Positions 33,550-43,077 are shown, counted from the first letter of the stretch. The stretch is 64,000 nucleotides of DNA from Geotoga petraea (GCF_900102615.1 NZ_FMYV01000003.1:62001-126000); one strand, 5' to 3'. Notes: generated by a model not told the origin, from the sequence alone. Numbers and translations: made by a program.

Positions 33550-35061
33550 TTATTTTACATAATGTATAACTGCCATGTCCTGAATGTATAATGGATATAA
33601 AGTGTATCCTGCTAAATTGTTTTGTAATGCTACTATGAAGTTTGGATCCATTAAAAATATAGCTGGTAAATCTTCGGATAATATAACCTGGGCTTGTTTG
33701 TATAATTCTATACTTTTTTCTGTATCTGTTTCTTTTACAGCAGCTTTTAATAATCGATCGTATTCAGGGTTGTTATAATTAAGGAAGTTTCTTGAATAAT
33801 CACTTATGTACCTTTTCAAAATGTCGTATGCACTAAGCTTACCTGTAAAACCGATTATGGTTGAGTCAAAATCTCTTCCAGCATAAACTCTATCTAACCA
33901 AACTCCCCATTCTATCTGTTCTATTTTAGCTTTTATACCAATTTGCTTTAACATTTCTACGATTACTTGGGCAGTATCAACATGGAATTTGTAGTTTGAA
34001 GGAACAGTTATAGTAGTTTCAAATCCATTTGGATATCCTGCTTCTTCTAACAACTCAACGGCTTTTTCAATGTTTACAGAATATTTGTCAGCCAAACCTT
34101 CTTTAAAATATTTTCCCATTACAGGAGACATGTTAGAACCTAACTTAGTACCGTAACCATCTGCAACAGCTTGGATTAAAAGGTCTTTGTCTATTGCATA
34201 ACTCATAGCCCTTCTCACTCTGACATCATCAAAAGGTTCTCTATTTAAATTTAGTGCCAATATTTGTATCAAATTTTGTTCTCCACTTATTATATAGCCA
34301 TTATTTCCTATTAGGTTTATATACTGAGCTCCAAGTCTTGGGATCATGTCTATTTCTCCAGCTTGAAAAGCTATCAAAGAAGCTTGTGGATCAGTTATTA
34401 TTCTGAATTCTACTTTATCTAAATAAGGTAATTTTTCGTCCCAATATTTATCAAATTTTTCTATTACTATTCTCTGGCCTGGTAAGTATTCAACAAATTT
34501 AAAAGGCCCAGTTCCTATAGGATTTATATTGTGTTGCCCATCGTTTGATTTTGGTAAAATAGACTCTGTAAAATTGAATAAAAATGTTGTATCTGTTTCT
34601 TTTAGTTCAAATCTTATCTTATTTGGTTGTATAATTTTAACACTTTCTACACTACCTTCAAAGTCAGATGAAAGAGCTTCTCCATTTACACCCATAAGTC
34701 TTTCGTAGGAATATTTTATGTCTTCTAAAGTAACTTTTTCCCCGTTGTGGAAGTAAACATCATCCCTAATTTCAAAAGTATATGTTAGCCCATCATCCGA
34801 TACTTCATAGCCTTTAGCTACTGCTGGTCTTGCTCCTCCGTTTGAATCTGGTTTTAAAAGACCTTCAAAAACATTGAACATTATTTCATATGTTCCTGAA
34901 GCAGCTGCCCTGTGAGGATCTAAATAATCTGGGTCTTGAGGAATAGCGACAACTACCTCTCCTCCATATATTGCTTCACCTTTTGGTTCATTTGCTGAAA
35001 AGATGCTGATACTTAAAATCATAATTAGTCCAAACAAGAGAATCGTTTTGATTTTTTTCAT
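33550..35061 (-). CDS. Oligopeptide-type solute-binding protein (SBP family 5)
   Basis: Extracytoplasmic substrate receptor of the importer, 503 aa. The signal peptide (MKKIKTILLFGLIMILSISI, then FSA) has no lipobox cysteine, so it may be periplasmic rather than lipid-anchored. Family 5 landmarks include PQDPDYLDPHRA, YTFEIRDDVYFHNGEKVTLED and VRRAMSYAIDK. The substrate may be peptide; in Thermotogota many family 5 systems bind oligosaccharides instead, so the ligand is left open. It lies 14 bp after the metallo-beta-lactamase-fold gene. Confidence 0.95.
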   Translation of the reverse strand: MKKIKTILLFGLIMILSISIFSANEPKGEAIYGGEVVVAIPQDPDYLDPHRAAASGTYEIMFNVFEGLLKPDSNGGARPAVAKGYEVSDDGLTYTFEIRDDVYFHNGEKVTLEDIKYSYERLMGVNGEALSSDFEGSVESVKIIQPNKIRFELKETDTTFLFNFTESILPKSNDGQHNINPIGTGPFKFVEYLPGQRIVIEKFDKYWDEKLPYLDKVEFRIITDPQASLIAFQAGEIDMIPRLGAQYINLIGNNGYIISGEQNLIQILALNLNREPFDDVRVRRAMSYAIDKDLLIQAVADGYGTKLGSNMSPVMGKYFKEGLADKYSVNIEKAVELLEEAGYPNGFETTITVPSNYKFHVDTAQVIVEMLKQIGIKAKIEQIEWGVWLDRVYAGRDFDSTIIGFTGKLSAYDILKRYISDYSRNFLNYNNPEYDRLLKAAVKETDTEKSIELYKQAQVILSEDLPAIFLMDPNFIVALQNNLAGYTLYPLYIQDMAVIHYVK

Positions 35062-35075
35062 TTTAACCCTCCTAA

Positions 35076-35807
35076 TCAGAGTTTTATAGTTTTATTTTCC
35101 TCTGCCAAAATAATTTCTTTTTTGAAATATTTGGATGCTTGTTTTTTAAGCAGTTCAATAACCCCAAAATGTGGAAAGTGAGTGAGAAGAAGTTTCTTCA
35201 CGTTTGCTTCATTGGCCAATTTACCAGCTTCTCCAGCAGTCAAATGGCCTTCTACTTTTCCCTTCATTCCATCAAAAAGGCTTGCTTCACAAATCAATAA
35301 ATCTGCGTTTTTAGAAAAGTCTACCAATTCGTCCGACCATGCGGTATCTCCTGTATAAACTATACTTTTACCAATCTTTTTAACTTTTACGGCATAAGAA
35401 TCTATAACATGGTTTGTTTTCAAAAAAGTGGTTATAAAACCGTTTATATCAAAAATCGGCCCTTGATTGTACATAATATTTTTTGTAAACGTCTTATAAT
35501 CCATAGTATCAGAATAATTAGGATCGTAAGGTGTATATATGTTTATAGGCTCTTTTCTTTTTCCAATATTTTGCTGGATCATTGAATTAAACTGAAGAGG
35601 ATAAATATCCACAAAATGGTCATAATGAAAGTGACTTATTATAATATCGTTTATTTTGTTTATGTTTTCATACTTTGTTAATTTTGAAAGGGCTCCTGAG
35701 CCAATATCTAAGACTATTTTCGATTCTTCATCAGAAATTACATAGCAGGAAGTTGCTGAATCAGGTTCTGGGTATGCACCCCAATAACCGATTACTTTTA
35801 AATTCAC
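35076..35807 (-). CDS. Metallo-beta-lactamase-fold hydrolase (YhfI/RNase Z-like)
   Basis: Cytoplasmic zinc hydrolase of 243 aa. Motifs: SHFHYDH (HxHxDH), NHVIDSYAVKV, YTGDTAW with the bridging Asp, and LLLTHF carrying the last histidine. EASLFD…GHLTAGEAGKLA is typical of the YhfI-like branch rather than true tRNase Z. It is the first gene of the seven-gene opp-type operon, so it may act on an imported compound, but no substrate is known. Confidence 0.9.
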   Translation of the reverse strand: MNLKVIGYWGAYPEPDSATSCYVISDEESKIVLDIGSGALSKLTKYENINKINDIIISHFHYDHFVDIYPLQFNSMIQQNIGKRKEPINIYTPYDPNYSDTMDYKTFTKNIMYNQGPIFDINGFITTFLKTNHVIDSYAVKVKKIGKSIVYTGDTAWSDELVDFSKNADLLICEASLFDGMKGKVEGHLTAGEAGKLANEANVKKLLLTHFPHFGVIELLKKQASKYFKKEIILAEENKTIKL

Positions 35808-35921
35808 TTAAATCACCTTCTCTTATATATATTATGTAATATTAATAATAATTAAACATTAACATTTATTAAAGACTTTTAATGAATGAATATTTTTATT
35901 AAAGTGAGAGATGATTCATAT

Positions 35922-35953
35922 TAAAAAATACCAAGGATAAAAATCCTTGGTAT
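35922..35953 (-). terminator. Intrinsic terminator downstream of the unknown exported-protein gene
   Basis: A perfect 11-bp stem (ATACCAAGGAT / ATCCTTGGTAT, 35928-35953) is followed on the minus strand by a T-run. It separates the unknown gene from the opp operon. Confidence 0.85.
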
Positions 35954-36034
35954 TATGAATTAATAGTTATTTAATCTAAAAATTTTTGTATTTCAACAGT
36001 GTGGCTAAATCAATGAACCCGTTAAAGATATATT

Positions 36035-36700
36035 TTACCTCCAGTCTTGAGCTGTTATTATTACATTCTGTATTTTTGGAAAAATATTCAAACCATCGTA
36101 TTTAAGGTACATACCGTTTTCAGAATTAAACCAATATTCACCCTTCCAAAAAATGGACATAAACCCTGTCAACCTTGTGTTAAGAAGAAATGTGTCATAA
36201 GTTTTTTCATTTATGGTTATTTTTTCTTTTGATATTTTTTCAACCTTCATCTTACTCATCGAAAGGTCAAATGGGTTGAATACCCAATATTGCCTTGTTT
36301 TATCATCCGAAAAGATAAAATCAGTGAAGGAAAAAACGAACAATTGGTACCATGGATCATCATCTATCTTTAATTTTTTTTGAACTTCTTCCCCTTCGGA
36401 AGTTCCAGAAAGCTCTATAAAATTCCCTTTTCTGATTAAATTTAGATTTGTATTATCCGATTCATAATTCATTTTGATGGTCTTTAAACTTTTGTCTGTT
36501 TCAATTGTTGTAATATCGTTTATACTTTCCCACTGAACTTTCATAGGTATAAAGTTAATTATTTTTAATTTAGAATCGTTCACGTACTCTCCGTAATTTT
36601 CTTTATAGTTTATTTCTTCTATACCTTGTTTGAAAAAAGGTGTAGAATATGTAATTACAGTTAAAAACATTAATATTATTATTAAAATAGAATTTTTCAA
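36035..36700 (-). CDS. Unknown exported protein, LolA-like in outline (221 aa)
   Basis: A signal peptide (MKNSILIIILMFLTVITYSTP) is followed by a beta-rich domain with alternating strands and the C-terminal GEYWFNSENGMYLKYDG. That pattern recalls LolA/DUF3108-type proteins that bind lipid or trim outer-membrane components, but I cannot assign a family securely. The start is placed at TTG 36700, nine bases after GAGGG; GTG 36709 and TTG 36706 sit too close to that site. Monocistronic, with its own terminator, divergent from the GGDEF gene. Confidence 0.7.
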   Translation of the reverse strand: MKNSILIIILMFLTVITYSTPFFKQGIEEINYKENYGEYVNDSKLKIINFIPMKVQWESINDITTIETDKSLKTIKMNYESDNTNLNLIRKGNFIELSGTSEGEEVQKKLKIDDDPWYQLFVFSFTDFIFSDDKTRQYWVFNPFDLSMSKMKVEKISKEKITINEKTYDTFLLNTRLTGFMSIFWKGEYWFNSENGMYLKYDGLNIFPKIQNVIITAQDWR

Positions 36701-36830
36701 AGCCAACACTCCCTCGAGCTAATTATATAATTAAAAGTTATCTTTTCAAAATATATTATTTAATAGTTAAAATAAATTTAAAATCTAAACTATGTTATAA
36801 TTTAGAAAAGAATGATAATGGGGGATTACT

Positions 36831-38477
36831 ATGAATTTAAAGATAAAAAATATAATATTATTCATTATCTCAATATTAACTTTTTATTTTCTTGATATGG
36901 ATTTTTCGAGTATAAATCCAATGGATGCGTTTTTAGTAATTTCTATAACCTATTTTGCAGACAATTTAAAAATATATTGGTTGAAAAATAAAAGACTCGT
37001 CAGCAATACAGTTGCTTTTGTATTTTCTTTTGCTTTAGGGCCTGAATACATCCTTTTATCAACTTTAGTGATAATATTTAGCAAAAATAAAAACAAGTCT
37101 TTCACAAGGAAGGCTTATAGAGTTCTTGTTTATGGAGCTACCTATTCATTAGCGGCATTTGTTTCTTATGGGTTTTCTCCATTGCTTGCTTTATTTTTGT
37201 TCATTACCATATCGAAAATTATTAACTCTATTATAGTAGATGGTGTAAAAGGGTTTTCACTAAAAATATTTGCTTTTGAATATTTTTATTTTTTAACTTT
37301 AATCCCATATACCTACCTTTTCTTATACTTTAACGAATCACCTTTTAGGTATATGTTTGTTTTAGTCAACATAGTTTTTTTAATATTGTACTATTTCATA
37401 ATCAAATCAAACAATGAAAAAAATAGAGAAATTCTAAAAAGTGAGCGGTTAAAAAAATTCAACGAAATAACCGTTGAATTGAGCAATATTATTAAAGAAT
37501 TTTCTTTGAAAAGTTCTAATTTAAAGATATTAGATGAAACTTCAGAGATAATACATAAAAAACTGGGTTATTCTCATGTTTTGATTAGTTTGTTTGATTT
37601 TGGTAAAGGTATCATAAAAAGAGTGGGTCAAAAAGGTATAAATGAAGATATCTATGAGAAAATAAAAAATCAAAATGTACCAATTAAATCTATAACAAGG
37701 TTTTTTAATGAAAAGTATAGATATAGAGAAACATACTTTGTCCCGAGGGCAGATAAACTAAATTCTGATTATCTTTATCAACTGAGGGATAACGTAGAAG
37801 TTACATCTTTAGAAGAAGACATAAATAAATGGCATCCTAATGATTTATTATTAGTTGCTTTAAGAGATGGTAAAAATAATCTGATAGGATATATATCTGT
37901 AGATGAACCTGAAAACAATTTGAGACCGTCTAAAGAAGAATTGAATATTTTGTCTGTTTTTGGTCAAATGGTCTCTCTTACTCTTGAACATTCGCAGAAG
38001 TTTTCGGAAATCAAGAATATAGCTGAAAGAGATGGGCTAACAGGTTTATACAACCATTCAAAACTTTTTGCTGATTTAGAAGCTTTTAAAAATCAAAAAG
38101 AGCAATTTTGCTTGGCGTTTTTTGATTTAGATAATTTTAAGCAGATTAATGATTCATTGGGGCATTTTGGTGGTGACAAGATACTTAAAAAGGTTGCAGA
38201 AGTTTTTTTAATGCACATTAGAGATGATGACTTAGTCTATAGGTATGGAGGAGATGAATTTGTAATTATATTTAGAAATATTTCCAAAGATTCCGCTTTG
38301 AAGATAATAAAAAGATTTTATAGTTACATAAAACAAATACATAAATCATTATCTTTTAGTGCGGGAGTATCTTGTTCCAATGATTACGAAGATTTTCGTG
38401 AGTTATTAAAGAGTGCTGATAGAAAAGCTTATATTTCAAAAAATAATGGTAAAGGTAAAATAATTTCTGAGGAGTGA
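36831..38477 (+). CDS. Membrane GAF-GGDEF diguanylate cyclase
   Basis: Makes the second messenger c-di-GMP from two GTP. The N-terminal ~195 residues form about six to seven membrane helices, a sensor region I cannot name. A GAF-like domain follows (about 205-390), then the GGDEF domain (about 400-548). The active-site loop is GGDEF (473-477) and the product-inhibition site RxxD (RDDD, 464-467) is present at the canonical five-residue spacing, so it should be active and feedback-controlled. It is the first gene of an operon with an ECF S-component and a degenerate S41 protein. A TATAAT box lies about 40 bp upstream. Confidence 0.93.
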   Translation: MNLKIKNIILFIISILTFYFLDMDFSSINPMDAFLVISITYFADNLKIYWLKNKRLVSNTVAFVFSFALGPEYILLSTLVIIFSKNKNKSFTRKAYRVLVYGATYSLAAFVSYGFSPLLALFLFITISKIINSIIVDGVKGFSLKIFAFEYFYFLTLIPYTYLFLYFNESPFRYMFVLVNIVFLILYYFIIKSNNEKNREILKSERLKKFNEITVELSNIIKEFSLKSSNLKILDETSEIIHKKLGYSHVLISLFDFGKGIIKRVGQKGINEDIYEKIKNQNVPIKSITRFFNEKYRYRETYFVPRADKLNSDYLYQLRDNVEVTSLEEDINKWHPNDLLLVALRDGKNNLIGYISVDEPENNLRPSKEELNILSVFGQMVSLTLEHSQKFSEIKNIAERDGLTGLYNHSKLFADLEAFKNQKEQFCLAFFDLDNFKQINDSLGHFGGDKILKKVAEVFLMHIRDDDLVYRYGGDEFVIIFRNISKDSALKIIKRFYSYIKQIHKSLSFSAGVSCSNDYEDFRELLKSADRKAYISKNNGKGKIISEE

Positions 38478-38483
38478 TAGCAT

Positions 38484-39269
38484 TTGAGAGTTAAGAGCAT
38501 CATTTATGCTGGTATGATGATAGCCCTTGTTTTTGTGGCTACATTTGTTATTAAAATTCCAATTCCTTTTACTCAAGGATACATTCATGCAGGCGATGCA
38601 ATGATTTTTTTAGCCTCTATTTTATTTGGGCCACTTATCGGAGGCTTGGCAGGTGGAATAGGTTCTGCAATGGCTGATTTGTTTGGTGGTTATGCAATTT
38701 GGGCCCTTCCAACTCTTATAATAAAATTTTTTATGGGGTATCTTGTGGGTTTTTTTGGATACAAGACAGAGAAAAGAAAGAAATCAAAAAAATTCTACAT
38801 TAGCTTATCAGGAGTGGCTATTTGGGCTATTTTTGGAATTTGGGTTAGTAATACTCTTAACAATTTATTAGTTGATATTCAAGACAAAGAAAGAGCTACA
38901 GAATTAATGAAACAGATGCAAGTAACTACGCAAGATGCTTTAGTTTCAACGATATCAAATGTACAAACAACAATAATTGTTGCTTCAATTATCATTCCTT
39001 TGATAATTTTATTTTTAAGTTTACTGTTGAAAAACAAAGACAAATACCTGTTTTCTTTTTCCACTTTAATTGGAATGACTTTATCGGGGTTATGGATGAT
39101 TATAACTTACTTTTTTACAGAAATATTGATTTATGGAAATGTGATATTACCTATTTTTGGTATTCCATGGAACATTGTTCAATTTGGTGGAGGGCTTGTA
39201 ATAGCGTATATAATAATCTTTTCATTGAAAAGGTTAAAAATTTTCAAAAATGAAGAAAATACGCAATAA
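38484..39269 (+). CDS. ECF transporter S component (substrate-binding membrane subunit)
   Basis: Integral membrane protein of 261 aa with about six helices. IPIPFTQGYIHAGDAMIFL and FGPLIGGLAGGIGSAMADLFGG match S components of energy-coupling-factor importers, which capture vitamins or similar cofactors. It is longer than the usual ~190 aa because of an insertion of about 60 residues after helix 4 (around LNNLLVDIQDKERATELMK). The TTG start lies six bases after the GGDEF gene, with GAGGAGTG as ribosome-binding site. No ECF ATPase or T subunit is nearby, so it would use a shared module. The ligand is unknown. Confidence 0.85.
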   Translation: MRVKSIIYAGMMIALVFVATFVIKIPIPFTQGYIHAGDAMIFLASILFGPLIGGLAGGIGSAMADLFGGYAIWALPTLIIKFFMGYLVGFFGYKTEKRKKSKKFYISLSGVAIWAIFGIWVSNTLNNLLVDIQDKERATELMKQMQVTTQDALVSTISNVQTTIIVASIIIPLIILFLSLLLKNKDKYLFSFSTLIGMTLSGLWMIITYFFTEILIYGNVILPIFGIPWNIVQFGGGLVIAYIIIFSLKRLKIFKNEENTQ

Positions 39270-39290
39270 TAATTTGGAGGATTTTTAGGA

Positions 39291-40730
39291 ATGAAAAGAA
39301 TTTTCTTTTTCTCAGTTATAGTTTTATTAATAATAATTTTTTTAGGATTTGCTTTTGATTTAATAGGTGTTACTAAACATTTTGGGGAAAATATATTTTA
39401 TGTAGGTAATCAAAAAATTGCAATTGAAAATCATATAGAAAAAGAATATAAAAAAATAATTGAAGAATACAATAAAAATTATAAAAACGATAACTTATCT
39501 TTTTTTAACTTTTTTGTTGATACCATTGAAGAATCGTATGTTTTTTTAGACGAAAAAGAAAATATAAAAGGTTTTTCTTTTGAGGAATTGAAAAACTTTT
39601 ACAAAAGCAAAGTATCACTATCTAATTCAAATGAGGAGTTCGATTATTTAGTGTTTGAGATGCAGTCTATTTTGAACGATCCAAATCTAAGAGTTACCGG
39701 AATAATGAAAGATATAAAAACAATTCCTATTAATTTTGATTTTACAAATAAAGGTTTGTATGTAAATTCTTTCAACATAAGTTACTTTTTAGAAAATGCG
39801 TCTGCTTTTGATATTAGAGAAGGGCTAAAAATAAAATCTATAGATGGTGATGATGCTTTAGAGATATATGAAAAAGTCAAAAATATGACCTTTTATAAGA
39901 ATTTGAATTCTCAAGAATTTGAAAACATATTTTTTGCATCTTATTATAACTATTTTAGAAAAAAAGAAGGGTTTACTGAAATAACGTTTACCGATACAGT
40001 AAATGAATACACTCTAAATATAGAATTTAGTCCATACAATGAAATTTATAATATGGGGAATTTTATAACAGAAGAAAGAAAGAATATAAAAGGAATAGAA
40101 TCGAAGATAATTGGAGAAAATATAGGGTATCTAAAAATAGATTCATTAGATTTTGCCAATTTCCAAGAAACTTTATCCAAAGAAATGGAGAAGATAGCCT
40201 TAACAAAAATTTTAATAGTAGATATGAGGAACATTACTGGAGAAAACATGTCGAATGTGAAATATTTTTTGAGCTATTTTGAAAATGATGCTATATTTGC
40301 TTATTCCGAACAGAGTGTGAACCACCATCTTTCAGTGATTTCTAATAAATCACTGGAGGAAAGAGAGGGGTTGACCCCTTTGAAAACTTTTAACAGCACA
40401 AAAAAATATAATAAAGAGCTGATCTTTATTGTAGATGAAACACATAACAACCATAAAAATCTTATGATTTCTTATTTTTCGGAGCTGAATTACACCCATT
40501 TTATTGGCGAGAATTTTGTACTCCATGATTCTGAATCTATGAATATAGAAACACCTTGGGGTTATAATTTTTTGATGCCTTATTTACTATACTATGATGT
40601 AAATAAGAAACTTATAGAAGGCGAAAAATTTGAAGTAGATGTTGTAATTCCTTTTGTTAATACACAAATCATAGGTGAAGATTTTTATATAGAAACAGCG
40701 TTTAATTATGCTTTAACCTTAATAGAGTAA
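39291..40730 (+). CDS. Exported S41-like protein with degenerate active site (479 aa)
   Basis: An N-terminal helix (4-25) anchors or exports the protein. The middle to C-terminal part follows the S41 peptidase fold: GENIGYLKIDSLDFANFQ, then KILIVDMRNITGENM corresponds to IGYIRL…LIFDLRNNPGG of CtpA. Where active enzymes have the Ser motif (VNGASASASE) this one has IVDETHNNHKN, and no lysine fits the dyad, so it is probably catalytically dead. A plausible role is binding peptide or acting as a regulatory partner. Third gene of the GGDEF operon, 21 bp after the ECF gene, with a terminator after it. Confidence 0.65.
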   Translation: MKRIFFFSVIVLLIIIFLGFAFDLIGVTKHFGENIFYVGNQKIAIENHIEKEYKKIIEEYNKNYKNDNLSFFNFFVDTIEESYVFLDEKENIKGFSFEELKNFYKSKVSLSNSNEEFDYLVFEMQSILNDPNLRVTGIMKDIKTIPINFDFTNKGLYVNSFNISYFLENASAFDIREGLKIKSIDGDDALEIYEKVKNMTFYKNLNSQEFENIFFASYYNYFRKKEGFTEITFTDTVNEYTLNIEFSPYNEIYNMGNFITEERKNIKGIESKIIGENIGYLKIDSLDFANFQETLSKEMEKIALTKILIVDMRNITGENMSNVKYFLSYFENDAIFAYSEQSVNHHLSVISNKSLEEREGLTPLKTFNSTKKYNKELIFIVDETHNNHKNLMISYFSELNYTHFIGENFVLHDSESMNIETPWGYNFLMPYLLYYDVNKKLIEGEKFEVDVVIPFVNTQIIGEDFYIETAFNYALTLIE

Positions 40731-40758
40731 AAAAATCCTCCTTTAAGGAGGATTTTTT
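40731..40758 (+). terminator. Intrinsic terminator of the GGDEF/ECF/S41-like operon
   Basis: Stem AATCCTCC / GGAGGATT (40734-40754) followed by TTTTT, directly after the last stop codon. Confidence 0.88.
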
Positions 40759-40923
40759 AGTTTAAGATGCTTTTTGAGTTAATTCAGACAATTCATTTTT
40801 ATATGTTTTCAATACTATTTTTTCAATAATTTAATCAAGCTAATAGCCTATATATAGTTATTAGGAAATATACATAAAAAAATTGTTTAAAATCATGATA
40901 AAATAGGTAGAGGAGGGATAAAA

Positions 40924-41502
40924 ATGAATTTAGAATTAATCATTTTAACTGGTATTTTCTTTGTTTTGCTTATAATTCTTTTTGTATCTATGATGATTTT
41001 GAGTAATTTTAAAAAAGGTATAACAAAATACCCTTTGTTCTTTTATGATAGAGTTTTTTATAGTGAAACTGAAAATACACCTCCAAAAGAATCACTTTAT
41101 TTTGCAAATTTGGGGAATGAAATGTTATACAATGTTTTGCTTTTTTATAAAGTGGAAGGTAAGATAAGATACTCTTTTAAAAGGGTTGTTCCAACAGTTA
41201 TAACAAAAGAAAACGTAAAATCATCTATGGAAAAAAGAGTTATATATGCAACAGATAAAAACAGTATGAATTGGCTTGATGAACAGATATCCAACTATGC
41301 CTATCCCTCCGAAACACAAAATATAAACGATTTTTTGACTATAATGAAAAAAATATACGGTAAGAGCTATTTTAAAAAACTAAATATTGAAGAAGATCTT
41401 GTTTATGCAGTGTTTACCAATACTGAGGACGATATTTTTCTGTTGAGCAAAAGCATTAAAGATAGAACAGGAAAAACAATCAAGATAAAAGATATAAAAT
41501 GA
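40924..41502 (+). CDS. Unknown membrane-anchored protein, 192 aa
   Basis: One N-terminal helix (about 5-28) is followed by a soluble domain of about 160 residues rich in Lys/Tyr/Asn; no family recognised. It has a strong ribosome-binding site (GAGGAGGGA) and its own terminator, so it is a real single gene. The domain is probably cytoplasmic, given the Lys-rich region (NFKKGITK) just after the helix. Confidence 0.75.
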   Translation: MNLELIILTGIFFVLLIILFVSMMILSNFKKGITKYPLFFYDRVFYSETENTPPKESLYFANLGNEMLYNVLLFYKVEGKIRYSFKRVVPTVITKENVKSSMEKRVIYATDKNSMNWLDEQISNYAYPSETQNINDFLTIMKKIYGKSYFKKLNIEEDLVYAVFTNTEDDIFLLSKSIKDRTGKTIKIKDIK

Positions 41503-41527
41503 GGTAGCCTTGGCTACCTCATTTGTT
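41499..41527 (+). terminator. Intrinsic terminator
   Basis: A perfect stem GAGGTAGCC / GGCTACCTC (41501-41520) overlaps the stop codon of the unknown 192-aa protein gene and is followed by a T-rich tail. Confidence 0.8.
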
Positions 41528-41679
41528 TAGTGTGAAGTTTATAAATTGTGTTTATTATTATCCTCAAGCGCTTTTATCCAGCAAAATTAAATTCTCCAAT
41601 ATTTTTTCATTAAATTATAATACTATTAAATTACCTCTGTTATAATTTATACGACTAAAATCATAAAGGAGAGTTTTAT

Positions 41680-42012
41680 ATGGAGAACGGATTAATCAAG
41701 ATGTGGAAAGCAGTTTTAATTTTGGTTTTAACCGCATTTTTAGCTGTAGGTGTTTTGAATATAATGGCTGGGCAGATTCTTTTTTCTTTTGTTTTTATTT
41801 CCAGCTCAGTCATAATTTTTTATGCACTTTTTATGCTTTTTACTGAAAGACTCCCTATGCTTAGTTCTGCAGAAAGCAACCCTTTGTTTTTTGGATTGAC
41901 TTTTATTATCATGATTTTAGGGGCTAATTTATTTTTCCTTGGATTTGCTTATACATGGTTAATATGGATAGCTGGAATTATAAGTTTTTTGTATACAATT
42001 TTAAAAAAGTGA
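41680..42012 (+). CDS. Small unknown integral membrane protein, 110 aa
   Basis: Three to four hydrophobic segments nearly fill the protein; no motif recognised. The ATG follows AAAGGAGAG, and a TATAAT box sits about 38 bp upstream. It stands alone and converges with the pyridoxal-kinase-type gene. Confidence 0.75.
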   Translation: MENGLIKMWKAVLILVLTAFLAVGVLNIMAGQILFSFVFISSSVIIFYALFMLFTERLPMLSSAESNPLFFGLTFIIMILGANLFFLGFAYTWLIWIAGIISFLYTILKK

Positions 42013-42033
42013 GCTTTTTTAAAAAGCTCACAT
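42007..42033 (-). terminator. Terminator between converging genes
   Basis: Stem GTGAGCTTTTT / AAAAAGCTCAC (42009-42031). A T-run follows it on the minus strand, so it mainly serves the kinase gene, and it overlaps the + gene's stop codon. Confidence 0.75.
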
Positions 42034-42897
42034 TAATTCATATGATGAAATCATTACAGGCATTTTCAAATGATTTAAAACCTTCTCCAATAAAACACCT
42101 TCTATTTGAGGATAATCGTGTCCATAGCTTTGCCTAATTGCAGCTGTGATGAAATTTACCCCTCTGTCTATAGCAATTGGTAAAGAGTCTCCGCTCAACA
42201 AACTACCAACTAAAACACTTGTAAACATATCACCAGTTCCGGGGTAAAATGCAGGTATATACTCACAGCTTACTTTCCAATATTTATTATCTTTTTTATT
42301 GTAAGCCACTACCGCAGTTTCTTTTGTTTCATCTTTTTCAGGAACACTTGTCATAACTACAATATCTGGACCCATATCAGATAGTTCTTTTAACCACTTT
42401 TTGATCTCTTCTTTCGTAATTTCAAGATTGTATTCCTTTCCCAATAAGTAACTCGCTTCTGTATAGTTGGGGGTTATTATATCTGCATTTTTTATAAAAC
42501 TTTTCATACTTTCGACCATTTTCTTGTTCATCGTATCATAAAGCTTGCCGTTATCAGCCATAACAGGGTCAATAACAACCAAAGTATCATCGTCTTTAAA
42601 GTCCTTAATAAACTTTGTTATTATTTCTATTTGTTTTACTGAACCCAAAAATCCCGAATAAATAGAATCAAATTTCAAATTTAATTTTTTCCAGTGTTCT
42701 ATGTAAGCCGGCATGGAATCTGTTAAATCCACAAACGTGTATCCATCATATTCTGTGTGAGTTGATAAAACTGCCGTTGGAATAGCACAAACTTGAATTT
42801 CCATAGTAGATAGAATTGGAGTTACAACTGATAAAGAAGCCCTTCCAAAACCTGATAAATCGTGTATAGCGGCTACTCTTTTTATTTTTCTATTCAT
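42028..42897 (-). CDS. Pyridoxal/pyridoxamine kinase-like protein (PdxY/PdxK type)
   Basis: ATP-dependent kinase that salvages vitamin B6 (pyridoxal, pyridoxamine), cytoplasmic, 289 aa. The family opening AIHDLSGFGRASLSVVTPIL is present, as are YSGFLGSVKQ, VIDPVMADNGKLY and TPNYTEASYLLG. The ribokinase-superfamily anion hole and catalytic Asp are in GTGDMFTSVLVG. The ATG follows AAGGAAGG. Monocistronic. The exact vitamer preference cannot be read from sequence. Confidence 0.92.
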   Translation of the reverse strand: MNRKIKRVAAIHDLSGFGRASLSVVTPILSTMEIQVCAIPTAVLSTHTEYDGYTFVDLTDSMPAYIEHWKKLNLKFDSIYSGFLGSVKQIEIITKFIKDFKDDDTLVVIDPVMADNGKLYDTMNKKMVESMKSFIKNADIITPNYTEASYLLGKEYNLEITKEEIKKWLKELSDMGPDIVVMTSVPEKDETKETAVVAYNKKDNKYWKVSCEYIPAFYPGTGDMFTSVLVGSLLSGDSLPIAIDRGVNFITAAIRQSYGHDYPQIEGVLLEKVLNHLKMPVMISSYELM

Positions 42898-43077
42898 ATT
42901 AAGACCTTCCTTTTGAAAACGATATTTTGAACAAATACATTATATAATATTTTATTTAAAAAGAAAAATATAGAGTTAACTCCATTTCAAAATAAAACTT
43001 AATGTTTCTAAATATTTTCATATAAATACTAAACACTTCAGAAGTATTATATAGATAGATTATGTATGGAGGCTGTT

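Noticed and set aside
43000-43077. c-di-GMP riboswitch upstream of the HD-GYP/GGDEF/MCP operon
   Set aside because: I looked for GEMM-type conserved blocks in the short leader and found none; the leader is AT-rich with only a ribosome-binding site.
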